Below are positions 42,573-50,498 of a stretch of DNA of 64,000 nt, piece by piece; within the stretch, counting starts at the first letter, position 1, and each line of letters begins with the position of its first letter. Origin of the DNA: Verrucomicrobiota bacterium. GTDB lineage: Bacteria; Verrucomicrobiota; Verrucomicrobiia; JADLBR01. Under the pieces are notes generated by a model. That model did no database searches. It was not told the DNA's origin and saw only the letters and a list, made by a program, of their open reading frames with translations. The position numbers and the translations under genes are program-made. The stretch spans positions 1 through 64,000 of the forward strand of contig JAKQKQ010000038.1 of the NCBI GenBank assembly GCA_029560585.1. The letters run 5' to 3'.

Positions 42573-45493
42573 AGGGCATCTTCTGGTTTGCGCCGCTGGC
42601 GATGGAGTTCTGGTCTCACGATCGCGGCCATTGCCGCGGCATCGAGGTCCTTTCCGAGGAAGGACGCGATGCGTGCGGCGGTGGCGGCAGGGTTCGAAAT
42701 CGCCTCGCGGTGGCCGACGTAGAGCGTGCGGAATTGCGGGCGCATGCGGAGCAATTCTTTGATCTGGAGGACCTGGCGGCTGAGGGCCTGCGCGAGGCGC
42801 TCGTCGGAGATCCTCGCGCCCTCTTTGCCCTGGCGCTCGAGCATGGTGCGCTGGGACCGGATGACCTCATTGATGTCGCGTTCCATGAAGATCACGCGGT
42901 AGTGCTGCGTTGCCGGGAGGAGGGGCAAGAGCGGGGCGACGATTTTGACGGCCTTGCCGGTTGCGTTTGGGAGCCAAGAGTGATCGCGGCGGAGGCGGGT
43001 GACGGGTTCGAACTCGAGATAGCCGAGGGGATTGTCTTCGTCGGCGGATCGCGTGTCATCGGCGAGGATGGGGTGTCCGCCGGCGGCGAGCATTTGCATG
43101 ATCAATGATGTGCCGGACCGGGGCAGGCCGGAGACAACCGTGATGAATAGGCCCGCGTCATCGGCGATGGGTCCCGCGGCGGCATCGCCGCCGACGACGA
43201 GGGCCTTGGCGGGGCGCCGGGCGGCGCCGCGGGCGGGGGTGCTGGGTGCGGGCTGCTGGGCACTGGGCTCTGGGCCGTGGGTATCGGGCGGCGGGTTGTG
43301 GGCGGCGGGCGGAGTGCGAGCCTCTTGGGCGAGGCGGCGGTGTTCGGCTGCGCGGGCGGGTTGGCGGAGGTGCCGTTGAAAGAGGAAGGCGAGGCGGCGG
43401 TGTGCCTGCGCGAAGTTGGGATTGAGGGCGATGGCGACCTCGAGCGAGGTAACGGCGTGTTGGAATCGGCGGAGACGCCACAGGGCGACGCCCAAGATAT
43501 AATGGGCCATGGGGTTCTGATAGAGCAGCCCGATGGACTGGAGTGCCGCCGAGGCCGCGTCGTAGGGCCGGCGGCGCTGGAGATGGGCGCGGGCTAGGCC
43601 GGCGAACGCGTGGGCGTTTTCGGGATCGAGTTCAAGCGCCCGGTTGAAGCTGCGCTCGGCATCATCGGGCTTCCGCAGGCGGAGGCGCGCCTCGCCCAGC
43701 TGGACGTGGACGCCGGGGAGCGAGGCGTCAGTTTTCTCGGCGCGCCCGAAGCATGCGGCCGCCTCATCGAGGTGGCCCTCGTCGAGGTTGACGAGTCCCT
43801 CCAGGTAGTCGATGGGCAGTCGGTGGAACTGGGCTCTTGCGCGCAGGTGAGAGAGTTCGCGGCGCTCGGATTCAGGGAGTCCGTCGATGGCGCTCCTGAG
43901 GCTCGCGCGGCGGTCGGCGGCGGAGTCGCCGGCCTCAGGCGTGGTGGTCGGAGAACCGGATTTCTGGAGTTCCTCCAATCGGGTCCGGAGTTTTTCTCGT
44001 GCTTGGCTGGCGTCCTCGCGACGGCGGTCACGGGTTTCCTCGATGACGCGACGCATGTCGGCGGTGCGACCAATCGCGCGGTAGCAGAGGGCGAGCTGGG
44101 CCCCGAAGCGAAATTCGGCGGGATCCGATTTCCAAAGTCCCTCGAGCAATGGCGTGGCGTCGAAGTGGCGGTTGGCGTCCATGTAGGCGCGGGCGAGGTT
44201 GTAGCGCTGCTCGCGCATCGTACGTTCCACGGCCTGCCGGGCATTTGCCGCAGGGCGCTCGATGTAGCCGAGGGCAATGAGCTGTTCGAGGGCCTCGCGC
44301 GCGGCCTCTGGATCGAGCTGGAGTCCGTCCGGGTGGCGCCCATCTTCCCCGGGGATCTTCTCCCAGGAGGGGATGCCTTGGACCGTGGGGGGGGATTCGA
44401 ACGCGACGGTCAACGGCTTGCCATCCATGTCCGATCCGATCGGAAGGCCGAAGAGCGTGAGGATGGTGGGCGCGATGTCGAGGAGGTTGGCGCCGTGGAT
44501 GAGCTCGTCGCGTCGGATGCCGGGGCCCCGGATGGCGAGAATGCCCAGTTCGCGGTGTTCGATCGCAGGGCCGGCGGGTTCCAGGGGGATGCCCTTGGGG
44601 CGGAGGTGGTCGGGATGGAACCCGTGGTCAGACATCAGGATCACGGTGGTATCCGGGCCCGCGAGGCGCAGCAGTGCACGGAGCATGAGATCGTGATATC
44701 GGTAGGCGGCCTCGATGACGCCAGAGTAGAGGTCGAAGTCTTTTTCGGGGACCGATTCCCTGCGCGGGGGGTGATACCGCATGAAGCCGTGAGAGAAGTG
44801 GTCGATGGCATCGTAATAGATGGCGGCGAAATCCCAGGGCTCGCGTTCGAGAAGCAAGGTGGCGGCCGCATGGATGGTGCTGCACTCGGCCAAGATCTTG
44901 GCGCACGAGGCCAGTCGGCGGTCCTTGTCTTGGTTGATCTCCGCGGCTCTTGGGATGAATGGCAGGATCTCTTCGGTGCCGAGTTCATTGGGGTTGATCC
45001 GGAGGTCGGCGAGTGCATCGGCGACCCGTGGGGGGTGGACCGACCCTGGCGGCAAGGGCCAGGGTTGATCGGGGGGGCCAATGGCGGTCTGGAAGTGATT
45101 TGAGACCATCGCGCCGTTGATGGGTTCGGCGGGATGGCTTGGCCACCAGCCGACGACGATGGAGCGCATGCCCTCCTGGTTCAGAATATTCCAGATGGCC
45201 TTGCATTTGCGCGAGAGGTTACTGACCGGCCGGACTGCGGTGCCATCGGGGGTGGGTTCCGTGAAACCATGCACACCGTGTTTGAAGGCGCGCTTGCCGG
45301 TGGCGATCGACGTCCAAAGCATCGGCGAATACATCGGCTGGAGGGTCGCCAGATTGGCCGACACGCCCCCATCCACCAGGGATCGCAGGGCGGGCATCTT
45401 GCCGGCGTCCATGAGGGGGTGAATCACCCGCCAATCGGCGGCATCCCATCCGATCAGCAGGACGCGGCGGGAGTTCCCTTCAACCACGGACAT
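42569..45493 (-). CDS. Three-part fusion: type I phosphodiesterase / TPR array / sulfotransferase
   Basis: A 974-residue protein. Residues ~10-400 are an alkaline-phosphatase-superfamily phosphodiesterase domain: LLIGWDAADWRVIHPLMDAG with metal Asp, LWTSIATGKRAFKHGVHGF with the Thr nucleophile region, and ILMSDHGFHPDH with metal ligands. Residues ~430-740 hold TPR units such as PGVHVQLGEARLRLRKPDDA. Residues ~780-965 are a sulfotransferase domain with VVSGLPRSGTSLIMQM (PAPS loop) and VIFMERDINEVIRSQ. No signal peptide is visible. ATG 45493 lies only 10 bp from a family-D repeat end, with no clear ribosome site. Confidence 0.85.
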   Translation of the reverse strand: MSVVEGNSRRVLLIGWDAADWRVIHPLMDAGKMPALRSLVDGGVSANLATLQPMYSPMLWTSIATGKRAFKHGVHGFTEPTPDGTAVRPVSNLSRKCKAIWNILNQEGMRSIVVGWWPSHPAEPINGAMVSNHFQTAIGPPDQPWPLPPGSVHPPRVADALADLRINPNELGTEEILPFIPRAAEINQDKDRRLASCAKILAECSTIHAAATLLLEREPWDFAAIYYDAIDHFSHGFMRYHPPRRESVPEKDFDLYSGVIEAAYRYHDLMLRALLRLAGPDTTVILMSDHGFHPDHLRPKGIPLEPAGPAIEHRELGILAIRGPGIRRDELIHGANLLDIAPTILTLFGLPIGSDMDGKPLTVAFESPPTVQGIPSWEKIPGEDGRHPDGLQLDPEAAREALEQLIALGYIERPAANARQAVERTMREQRYNLARAYMDANRHFDATPLLEGLWKSDPAEFRFGAQLALCYRAIGRTADMRRVIEETRDRRREDASQAREKLRTRLEELQKSGSPTTTPEAGDSAADRRASLRSAIDGLPESERRELSHLRARAQFHRLPIDYLEGLVNLDEGHLDEAAACFGRAEKTDASLPGVHVQLGEARLRLRKPDDAERSFNRALELDPENAHAFAGLARAHLQRRRPYDAASAALQSIGLLYQNPMAHYILGVALWRLRRFQHAVTSLEVAIALNPNFAQAHRRLAFLFQRHLRQPARAAEHRRLAQEARTPPAAHNPPPDTHGPEPSAQQPAPSTPARGAARRPAKALVVGGDAAAGPIADDAGLFITVVSGLPRSGTSLIMQMLAAGGHPILADDTRSADEDNPLGYLEFEPVTRLRRDHSWLPNATGKAVKIVAPLLPLLPATQHYRVIFMERDINEVIRSQRTMLERQGKEGARISDERLAQALSRQVLQIKELLRMRPQFRTLYVGHREAISNPAATAARIASFLGKDLDAAAMAAIVRPELHRQRRKPEDAL

Positions 45494-45502
45494 GGGCTCA
45501 GC

Positions 45503-45713
45503 CTAGCAGCCTGTCGGACTTTGGGAAGTCCACCAGGCTGCTAGAAAGCAAAACCGCGTGGCACTTAATTGGTTGCAATACATGCGGAACAAGAGGGATC
45601 GCCCGTTCACCACCCTGACCTCGGAACCTCTCATCTTGTCTAACTGGTTCAACTTCAAACAAACACGCGGTTTTGCCGGAGGAATCTGTCGGCCTAAGTC
45701 CGACAGATTCCTA
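45503..45713. repeat. CTAG-bounded element with hairpin ends (family D, copy 2)
   Basis: A 211-bp unit starting and ending in CTAG. The left hairpin CTAGCAGCCTGTCGGACTT pairs with AAGTCCACCAGGCTGCTAG; the right hairpin GGAATCTGTCGG pairs with CCGACAGATTCC. Both ends read CTGTCGGACTT inward. Internal AAAACCGCG (about 45550) and CGCGGTTTT (45666-45674) pair. The core is unrelated to copies 1 and 3, and the hairpin sequences differ while the layout is the same. The gap 45494-45825 otherwise holds nothing visible. Confidence 0.72.
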
Positions 45714-45825
45714 GATGTGCGAAATCGAAAAATCGAGGATGGGACAGCGGCTATCTGAGCGGGACGATGGCGAAGCGATGCGGATACGGATGCGGCGGCG
45801 AAGGCGCCTGGCGCGAAATGGAGGT

Positions 45826-46581
45826 TCACGTTTTGGGCGGCTTGCGCCGGCGCCAAGCGGCGAGGCCGGCGGCGCCAGTGGCGAGAAGCGCCAGGCCTGC
45901 CGCGGTCGAGGGTTCGGGGATGACGCCCGCCACGATCTGGGTGTCCGGCGCCGTCTCCCATGCCCAGTCGTAGATGGTCATGGCGACGGGTTGGCCGGAG
46001 CCGTTCGTCTCGATCCCGACTCGAATCCACCCGTAATGGAGATTGGTCACCGAACCGTTTGCGATGTTGAATCCGACCCCGAGGAATCCTGCGGCACCCG
46101 CGGACATGGTCCCGCCGTTCCAATTTCCACCCAGTCCGCCGATGAGTGTGGTGCTGCCCACGGTGCTGGCGGCCGATATCGTGGCACCGTCGCTCAGTCG
46201 CGCGGGCTGCGCGTTCTCTCGCACAATTCCCAGATATCCTAGACCGTTGAAAGGATCGGGCTTCACGAAGGCGACGCTCGAAACGTTGATGTCGAAGATG
46301 AAGTCAACGGAGCTGTCCACCAGCGAGGCGGGACCGGCGGAGTTGAGATTGATGGAATTGTCGCCCACGTGGGTGGAGGGGAGCAGGATGTTCTTTGCGC
46401 CACTGTACTGGATCGCGGCATCGGCGGCGGGAGCGAGCGCAAGGGCGGCCCCCACGGCAGCGGTGTGCGCGATGGATTGACCGGGATGTCTGACGGAAAA
46501 CGCGAGCGCGCTCGCCTGGGCGCAATAGGAGGCCAGGGCTTTGTCCAGGGGCGATCCAATTTCCGGTGATCTGGGTGGCAT
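45826..46581 (-). CDS. PEP-CTERM protein, paralogue 1
   Basis: A 251-residue exported protein with tail VIPEPSTAAGLALLATGAAG plus WRRRK, the exosortase signal. The export signal is unusual: about 35 polar residues (SPLDKALASYCAQASALA) precede the hydrophobic AAVGAALALAPAADAA, with cleavage expected before IQYSG. The middle is Gly/Ser/Asn-rich with HYGWIRVGIETNG and IYDWAWET, shared in spirit with the paralogue at 46975. Role unknown; exosortase substrates are usually matrix or surface proteins. The gene is the last of a minus-strand pair separated by 393 bp. Confidence 0.86.
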   Translation of the reverse strand: MPPRSPEIGSPLDKALASYCAQASALAFSVRHPGQSIAHTAAVGAALALAPAADAAIQYSGAKNILLPSTHVGDNSINLNSAGPASLVDSSVDFIFDINVSSVAFVKPDPFNGLGYLGIVRENAQPARLSDGATISAASTVGSTTLIGGLGGNWNGGTMSAGAAGFLGVGFNIANGSVTNLHYGWIRVGIETNGSGQPVAMTIYDWAWETAPDTQIVAGVIPEPSTAAGLALLATGAAGLAAWRRRKPPKT

Positions 46582-46894
46582 GCGAGGTTCCTAGGTTGGA
46601 TTATGGATAGCAGGGTAACAGCATTAGACATATTAATACAAGTTAAGATTTCGTTAAGTCGCTGGAAACGAGACGTTTCCGAATCGGATAGGCGTGGGGT
46701 GGTCGCCCGGAGAGTCCCTCTCATTGGGAAACATGACCGGCGCTTGCCGGACATTCTCCTGCAGGAAGCAAACCGGATGTCGGCCGGGATGGATACCGTG
46801 GCGTGGAAAATGCCGTGGGCCACGGCTATGGAGATTCTCGGGTCAGATCTGAGGCCCCGCGCGGTTGGACATCACCCGGGGGTGAGAATGAGAC
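46582..46894 (-). promoter_or_regulatory. AT-rich leader region of PEP-CTERM paralogue 1
   Basis: No gene. Read on the minus strand, TTAACG, 16 bp, TAATAT near 46630-46660 is a possible promoter. A perfect inverted repeat GGAAACGAGACGTTTCC (46664-46680) lies just upstream of it, in operator position. Further up is a CCGTGGGCCACGG palindrome (46827 region). The family-B REP pair at 46895 follows. Confidence 0.35.
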
Positions 46895-46951
46895 GTAGGA
46901 GCGCGCTTGCGCGCGATTCGCGTACGGGATCGCCTGCAAGCAGGCTCCTAC
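46895..46951. repeat. REP inverted pair, family B (copy 3)
   Basis: GTAGGAGCGCGCTTGCGCGC facing the reverse of GTAGGAGCCTGCTTGCAGGC. Both hairpins keep an intact GTAG foot in this copy. It lies 23 bp after the 3' end of the PEP-CTERM paralogue 2 gene, the same placement as copies 1 and 2. Confidence 0.82.
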
Positions 46952-46974
46952 GATTTGGCAGCTGAATTTTGGAG

Positions 46975-47700
46975 TCAGGCCTTGGGCTGCTTGCGTCGGC
47001 GCCAGGCACTCACGCCGACTGCGCCGACGGCCAAGAGCGCGAGGCCGACGGCGGGCGAGGGCTCGGGGATGACACCCGTCGTGATGGCCGTGTCGGCATA
47101 GAACCAGTCCTGGACCGCGAAACCGATGGGAATACCGTTGGGATCATTACTGATGCTCAGTCGCACCCACGCATAGTTCGTACTGCCGGTGTTTGGGATG
47201 GCGATCCCCAAGAAGCCTTGCTGGCTGTTCAACCAGTTTCCATAGAAAATGGTATTTGTGCCATCCATGCTCCAGGCCAGCTTCAGCGTCGAGGCCGATC
47301 CGAAGAGCTGGGCTGGGCCCACCGATTGACTACTGGCGAGTTGCGCCGGGTAGCCGCCCAATTGGATCATTGGCTTTCCGAACGCAAAGACACCTTGGGT
47401 CGTCGATGTGCTACGTTGGACGACAATGGTGAAGTCCGGAATTAAATTGCCGTCGAAGTCGATCGCATAGGTGTTGGCGGCACCGGTGCCGGTGCCGGTG
47501 CCTATGGGAAAGTACTGCCCGACGTACGTGTACTGCATCGCAGCGTCGGCGGAAGGTGCCAGCGCGAGTGCGGCGCCAGCTGCGGCCGTGTAGGCGGCGG
47601 CGTGGGCGAGGCCTGGGCGCTTCAAGGACTTGGCTTGGGCGCTGTAGGTGTCGAGGGCGCTGTCGAGATCTAACCCTTGCTGGTTGGTTTTCTGGGGCAT
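46975..47700 (-). CDS. PEP-CTERM protein, paralogue 2
   Basis: A 241-residue exported protein with tail VIPEPSPAVGLALLAVGAVG plus WRRRK. Like its neighbour it has a long polar N-region (LDLDSALDTYSAQAKSLK) before the hydrophobic AAAGAALALAPSADAA, with MQYTYVGQYF after cleavage. Shared features (NYAWVRLSISND against HYGWIRVGIETN; VQDWFYAD against IYDWAWET) mark the two as duplicates. ATG 47700 follows AAAGGCG; an upstream extension to 47799 covers promoter-like DNA and is rejected. It has its own candidate promoter at 47729. Confidence 0.86.
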   Translation of the reverse strand: MPQKTNQQGLDLDSALDTYSAQAKSLKRPGLAHAAAYTAAAGAALALAPSADAAMQYTYVGQYFPIGTGTGTGAANTYAIDFDGNLIPDFTIVVQRSTSTTQGVFAFGKPMIQLGGYPAQLASSQSVGPAQLFGSASTLKLAWSMDGTNTIFYGNWLNSQQGFLGIAIPNTGSTNYAWVRLSISNDPNGIPIGFAVQDWFYADTAITTGVIPEPSPAVGLALLAVGAVGVSAWRRRKQPKA

Positions 47701-47728
47701 GAATTCGCCTTTCGCAGAATGGTCGTAA

Positions 47729-47757
47729 AAGTTACGAATTCGATTTGCATATTTCAA
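47729..47757 (-). promoter_or_regulatory. Candidate promoter of PEP-CTERM paralogue 2
   Basis: On the minus strand TTGAAA (47757-47752), 17 bp, TAACTT (47734-47729). Three GAATTC boxes (47703 region, 47737 region, 47761 region) surround it and may be an operator array; this part is speculative. Confidence 0.4.
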
Positions 47758-47945
47758 GCGAATTCTCTGGGTGCTCGCACGCTTAGCCTGATGAGGCACA
47801 ACAGGTTGTGGTCATTGGGACCGCAGGACACCATTCCATTTTGAAACGGCCGGGACACGGGGATTTTTTGTGGAGTGTCCGTGGGAGGGTATGGGAAAGT
47901 GAGGGTGCCGTGAAACGAGTGGTTGGTGAAAGAGGGGCGACCGGG

Positions 47946-49037
47946 ATGCGATGCTGGGCCGAGGTGGATGTCGGGGCCCTGAGGCACAACCTGCGGGCAT
48001 TGAGGCGGATTGCGGGGCGGGGCATGGGGTTGATACCGGCGATCAAGGCCAATGCGTACGGGCATGGGGTGGGCATCGTGGGGCCGGTTCTGGCGAGGGA
48101 GGGGGGGGTATCGATGCTGGGGGTGGCGAACGTTTCGGAGGCCCTTGAGGTGGGGCGTCTTGGGGTGCGGACGCCGATTCTTATTCTCGGTGCGTGCCTG
48201 AAAGATGAGGTTGGGGAGGTGATTCGGGGTGGCTTCGAGCCGATGATTTCGAGCGTCGAGGAGGTTGGCTGGTTCGATGCGGCGGCCCGGCGGGCGGGGT
48301 GTCGGGCGCGGGTACATGTGAAGGTGGACACTGGGATGGGGAGGCTGGGCGTGTGGCACGAGGAAGCGATGGGGTTGCTGGAGAAGGTGGCCGAGGCGAA
48401 GGCGTTGCGGATGGCGGCGGTGTGCACGCATTTCGCGTGCGCGGATTCGGATGCGGCGTTCACGCGACGGCAGTGGGGCCGATTTGAGAAAGTTCGGGCG
48501 ATGGTGGGGCGGCGTTGGCCGGCGGTGAGATTCCACGCAGCGAACAGCGCGGCATTGCTGGGATTCCCGGAGATGCGGTCGGACATGGCGCGGCCGGGGA
48601 TCGCACTGTACGGCGCATCTCCATCGCGGCGGTTTTCGGGAAGCCTGCGGCCGGTGATGACGTGGAAGGTGCGGGTGACGTTGGTGCGGGAGGTTGAGCC
48701 GGGGAGAACGCTGAGCTATGGGGCGACGTTCACTGCGCCGCGGCGGATGCGCGTGGCGGTCGTGGCGGTGGGCTATGGGGACGGGTATGCGCGCGCGTGG
48801 TCCAACCGGGGCACGATGCTGGTGAATGGACGCCGGTGTCCCGTGGTGGGTCGCGTGACGATGGATCAGACGCTTTTGGATGTGACCAGGGCCGGGGACG
48901 TGCGACCGGGCGATCCGGTGGTGCTCATGGGGCCGGGCTTGCCGGTGGAAGAGTTGGCCCGGGGGCTCAAGACGATCAGCTACGAGGTGTTCACCGATAT
49001 CGGTGGCCGGGTCAGCAGAGTGGCGGTGGGGGAATGA
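47946..49037 (+). CDS. alr: Alanine racemase
   Basis: A 363-residue PLP enzyme making D-alanine for peptidoglycan. The PLP lysine is K34 in IPAIKANAYGHG. VDTGMGRLG, HFACADSD, MARPGIALYGASP, and LSYGATFTAP with the second catalytic tyrosine, are all present, and VGRVTMDQTLLDVT and YEVFTDIGGRV complete the C-terminal barrel. Full length from ATG 47946, preceded by GAGAGGGG; an earlier in-frame start overlaps the divergent promoter region. It precedes dgkA, so both neighbours serve the cell wall. Confidence 0.94.
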   Translation: MRCWAEVDVGALRHNLRALRRIAGRGMGLIPAIKANAYGHGVGIVGPVLAREGGVSMLGVANVSEALEVGRLGVRTPILILGACLKDEVGEVIRGGFEPMISSVEEVGWFDAAARRAGCRARVHVKVDTGMGRLGVWHEEAMGLLEKVAEAKALRMAAVCTHFACADSDAAFTRRQWGRFEKVRAMVGRRWPAVRFHAANSAALLGFPEMRSDMARPGIALYGASPSRRFSGSLRPVMTWKVRVTLVREVEPGRTLSYGATFTAPRRMRVAVVAVGYGDGYARAWSNRGTMLVNGRRCPVVGRVTMDQTLLDVTRAGDVRPGDPVVLMGPGLPVEELARGLKTISYEVFTDIGGRVSRVAVGE

Positions 49038-49142
49038 GCGATGGGCGCCGAACGGCGAACGATGAGCGCGGAACGCCGAACGACGAGCGACGAGGAAAAC
49101 GCCCAATAACCAACATTCGACAACGAACGTCCAAGGGGTGAG

Positions 49143-49523
49143 ATGAAAGAAGGAGCTTTCTTTGGGGGACGGATGAGGAGTTTCGCATGTGCCGGGCGGG
49201 GGGTGTGGGCGCTGGTGCGGACGCAGCGCAATGCCTGGATCCACGCGGCGGCGACCGTCGGGGTCGTGGTCGCGGGGTCGGTCCTTCGGGTGTCGCGTGG
49301 GGAGTGGTGCCTTCTGGTGCTGGCGATGGGGTTGGTGTGGGCCGCGGAAGGGATCAACACGGCCGTCGAGGCGCTGGCGGACGCGATTTCGACGGCGCCA
49401 GATGCCCGCATCGGGCGGGCGAAAGACATCGCGGCGGGCGGCGTGCTATTGGCGGCGGTGGCCGCGGTCGTCGTCGGGTCGCTGGTCTTTGGCCCGAGAC
49501 TGGTCTCGAACCTTGGGTTGTGA
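49143..49523 (+). CDS. dgkA: Diacylglycerol/undecaprenol kinase
   Basis: A 126-residue membrane kinase of the DgkA family: FACAGRGVWALVRTQRNAW, then helices IHAAATVGVVVAGSVLRV and WCLLVLAMGLVWAAEGIN, the catalytic NTAVEALADAIS and GRAKDIAAGGVLLAAVAA. Length and helices fit the small trimeric family. Substrate could be diacylglycerol or undecaprenol; the Gram-negative setting leaves both open. The 105 bp after alr contain degenerate AACGCCGAACGACGAGCG-type repeats. Confidence 0.9.
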   Translation: MKEGAFFGGRMRSFACAGRGVWALVRTQRNAWIHAAATVGVVVAGSVLRVSRGEWCLLVLAMGLVWAAEGINTAVEALADAISTAPDARIGRAKDIAAGGVLLAAVAAVVVGSLVFGPRLVSNLGL

Positions 49524-49573
49524 ATGCCGCCTTCGGGTGGTAGTTTCCCCGCCCTTCTAGTAAGGAGAATTTC

Positions 49574-49831
49574 ATGCGCAACTGGATCATCGGCATCGTG
49601 GTTTTCTTGGCACTCGTATTCGCGAACCCCGGCGACAAGGAGCACCTGAAGGCGCTCGGCATGCACGTTGAGGTGGATTCGGGCGAGACGCGGGGGTCCG
49701 AGCGTGGCCTGACCTATCGCAACTACTACATCTGTTCGGCCATGACCCAGGTGGAGCGGGAGTCGCGCCGGGAGAGGCTCCTGAGCATCGGCGCGGTCAA
49801 GATCGTTGTGCCGGTGGGGGGGAAGAAGTAG
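49574..49831 (+). CDS. Small exported or membrane-anchored protein, possibly DUF4359
   Basis: An 85-residue protein with an N-terminal hydrophobic stretch (WIIGIVVFLALVFANPGDKE) that is a signal or anchor, followed by a short soluble part (GLTYRNYYICSAMTQV ... AVKIVVP). The FANPGDKEHLKALG opening and overall shape resemble DUF4359, but I am not certain. AAGGAGAA precedes ATG 49574. It follows dgkA by 50 bp on the same strand. Confidence 0.6.
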   Translation: MRNWIIGIVVFLALVFANPGDKEHLKALGMHVEVDSGETRGSERGLTYRNYYICSAMTQVERESRRERLLSIGAVKIVVPVGGKK

Positions 49832-49847
49832 CGGGGCCTGATGCAGG

Positions 49848-50000
49848 CTCAAAACGCGAACGCCCTACAAAATTTGTAGGCCGCCTGTGTCAGGCGGCGC
49901 TGTTCAGAGGTTTTGAGACACTCCCGCCTCGCGGGTCGCGAATGAGAGGTGCCTTTCGCTACCCGGTGGGGCGCGGACGCCGGGGCCGGCGTCCCTCCCA
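49848..50000. repeat. Copy 3 of the ~240-bp repeat, internally deleted
   Basis: A degenerate left end (GGCTCAAAACGCGAACGCCC) joins directly to CTACAAAATTTGTAGG, so about 95 bp present in copy 2 are missing. The REP hairpin CCGCCTGTGTCAGGCGG and the right end GTTTTGAGACA (49910-49920) remain, and flank similarity continues to the GGACGCCGGGGCCGGCGTCC hairpin near 50000. From 50001 to 50266 I see only short palindromes and no gene. Confidence 0.75.
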
Positions 50001-50266
50001 TACCCCACGCGGCTGTTGTGTGGGTTTTGCAGCGGGCTGACTCGAAAATTCCGTTTGCTCGCAAAAAGCGGCCCGTGGACGGTCCGCACTCCAAAAACCT
50101 TCGGCCGAAATCTGGCGACATCCTGGAACGATGTCGACATCCCATGACAATGCCCCGTTTCGCGCGCAGCGCCCTGGAGTGCGGTGCGTCCTCGCATCGC
50201 TTTGCACCGCAAGAGGACCAGGCATTTTCACCCCCGGTGGTGCCCTGTCACGCGGGGCATGGAGTC

Positions 50267-50498
50267 TAGCCTGCATATTTCAGACAAAAGCGCGTGAAAT
50301 ATGCAGGCTCAAAGGAAAACCGCGCTCTGAAACACGACTCCTGGAGCGTTTTTCTGCACTCGAGCTGCGGCCGACACCTTGTTCTTGCGGAAAACGGCGT
50401 GCGGAAACGCGCGTCTCCATCGTAGCCTATTACTATGGCGCGGTTTTGCCAGAGCCCGGACATTTCACAGCCCGCAAGACTCTGAAATGTCCGGGCTA
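50267..50498. repeat. CTAG-bounded element with hairpin ends (family D, copy 3)
   Basis: A 232-bp unit in the opposite orientation to copy 1, with closely matching ends: AGCCTGCATATTTCA at left, then GGAAAACCGCGC; at right GCGCGGTTTTGCC, then the hairpin AGCCCGGACATTTCA pairing with TGAAATGTCCGGGCT. The core differs from copy 1. Its final TAG, read on the minus strand, is the stop codon of ribBA. Confidence 0.78.

Noticed and set aside
42569-45493. Sulfatase (formylglycine) activity of the phosphodiesterase domain
   Set aside because: The sulfatase signature C/S-x-P-x-R is not seen; the TGKRAFKHGVHGF context fits type I phosphodiesterases instead.
28496-47700. A complete exosortase/PEP-CTERM locus
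   Set aside because: Three substrates are present but no exosortase gene with its membrane Cys/Arg/His pattern is found in the window.
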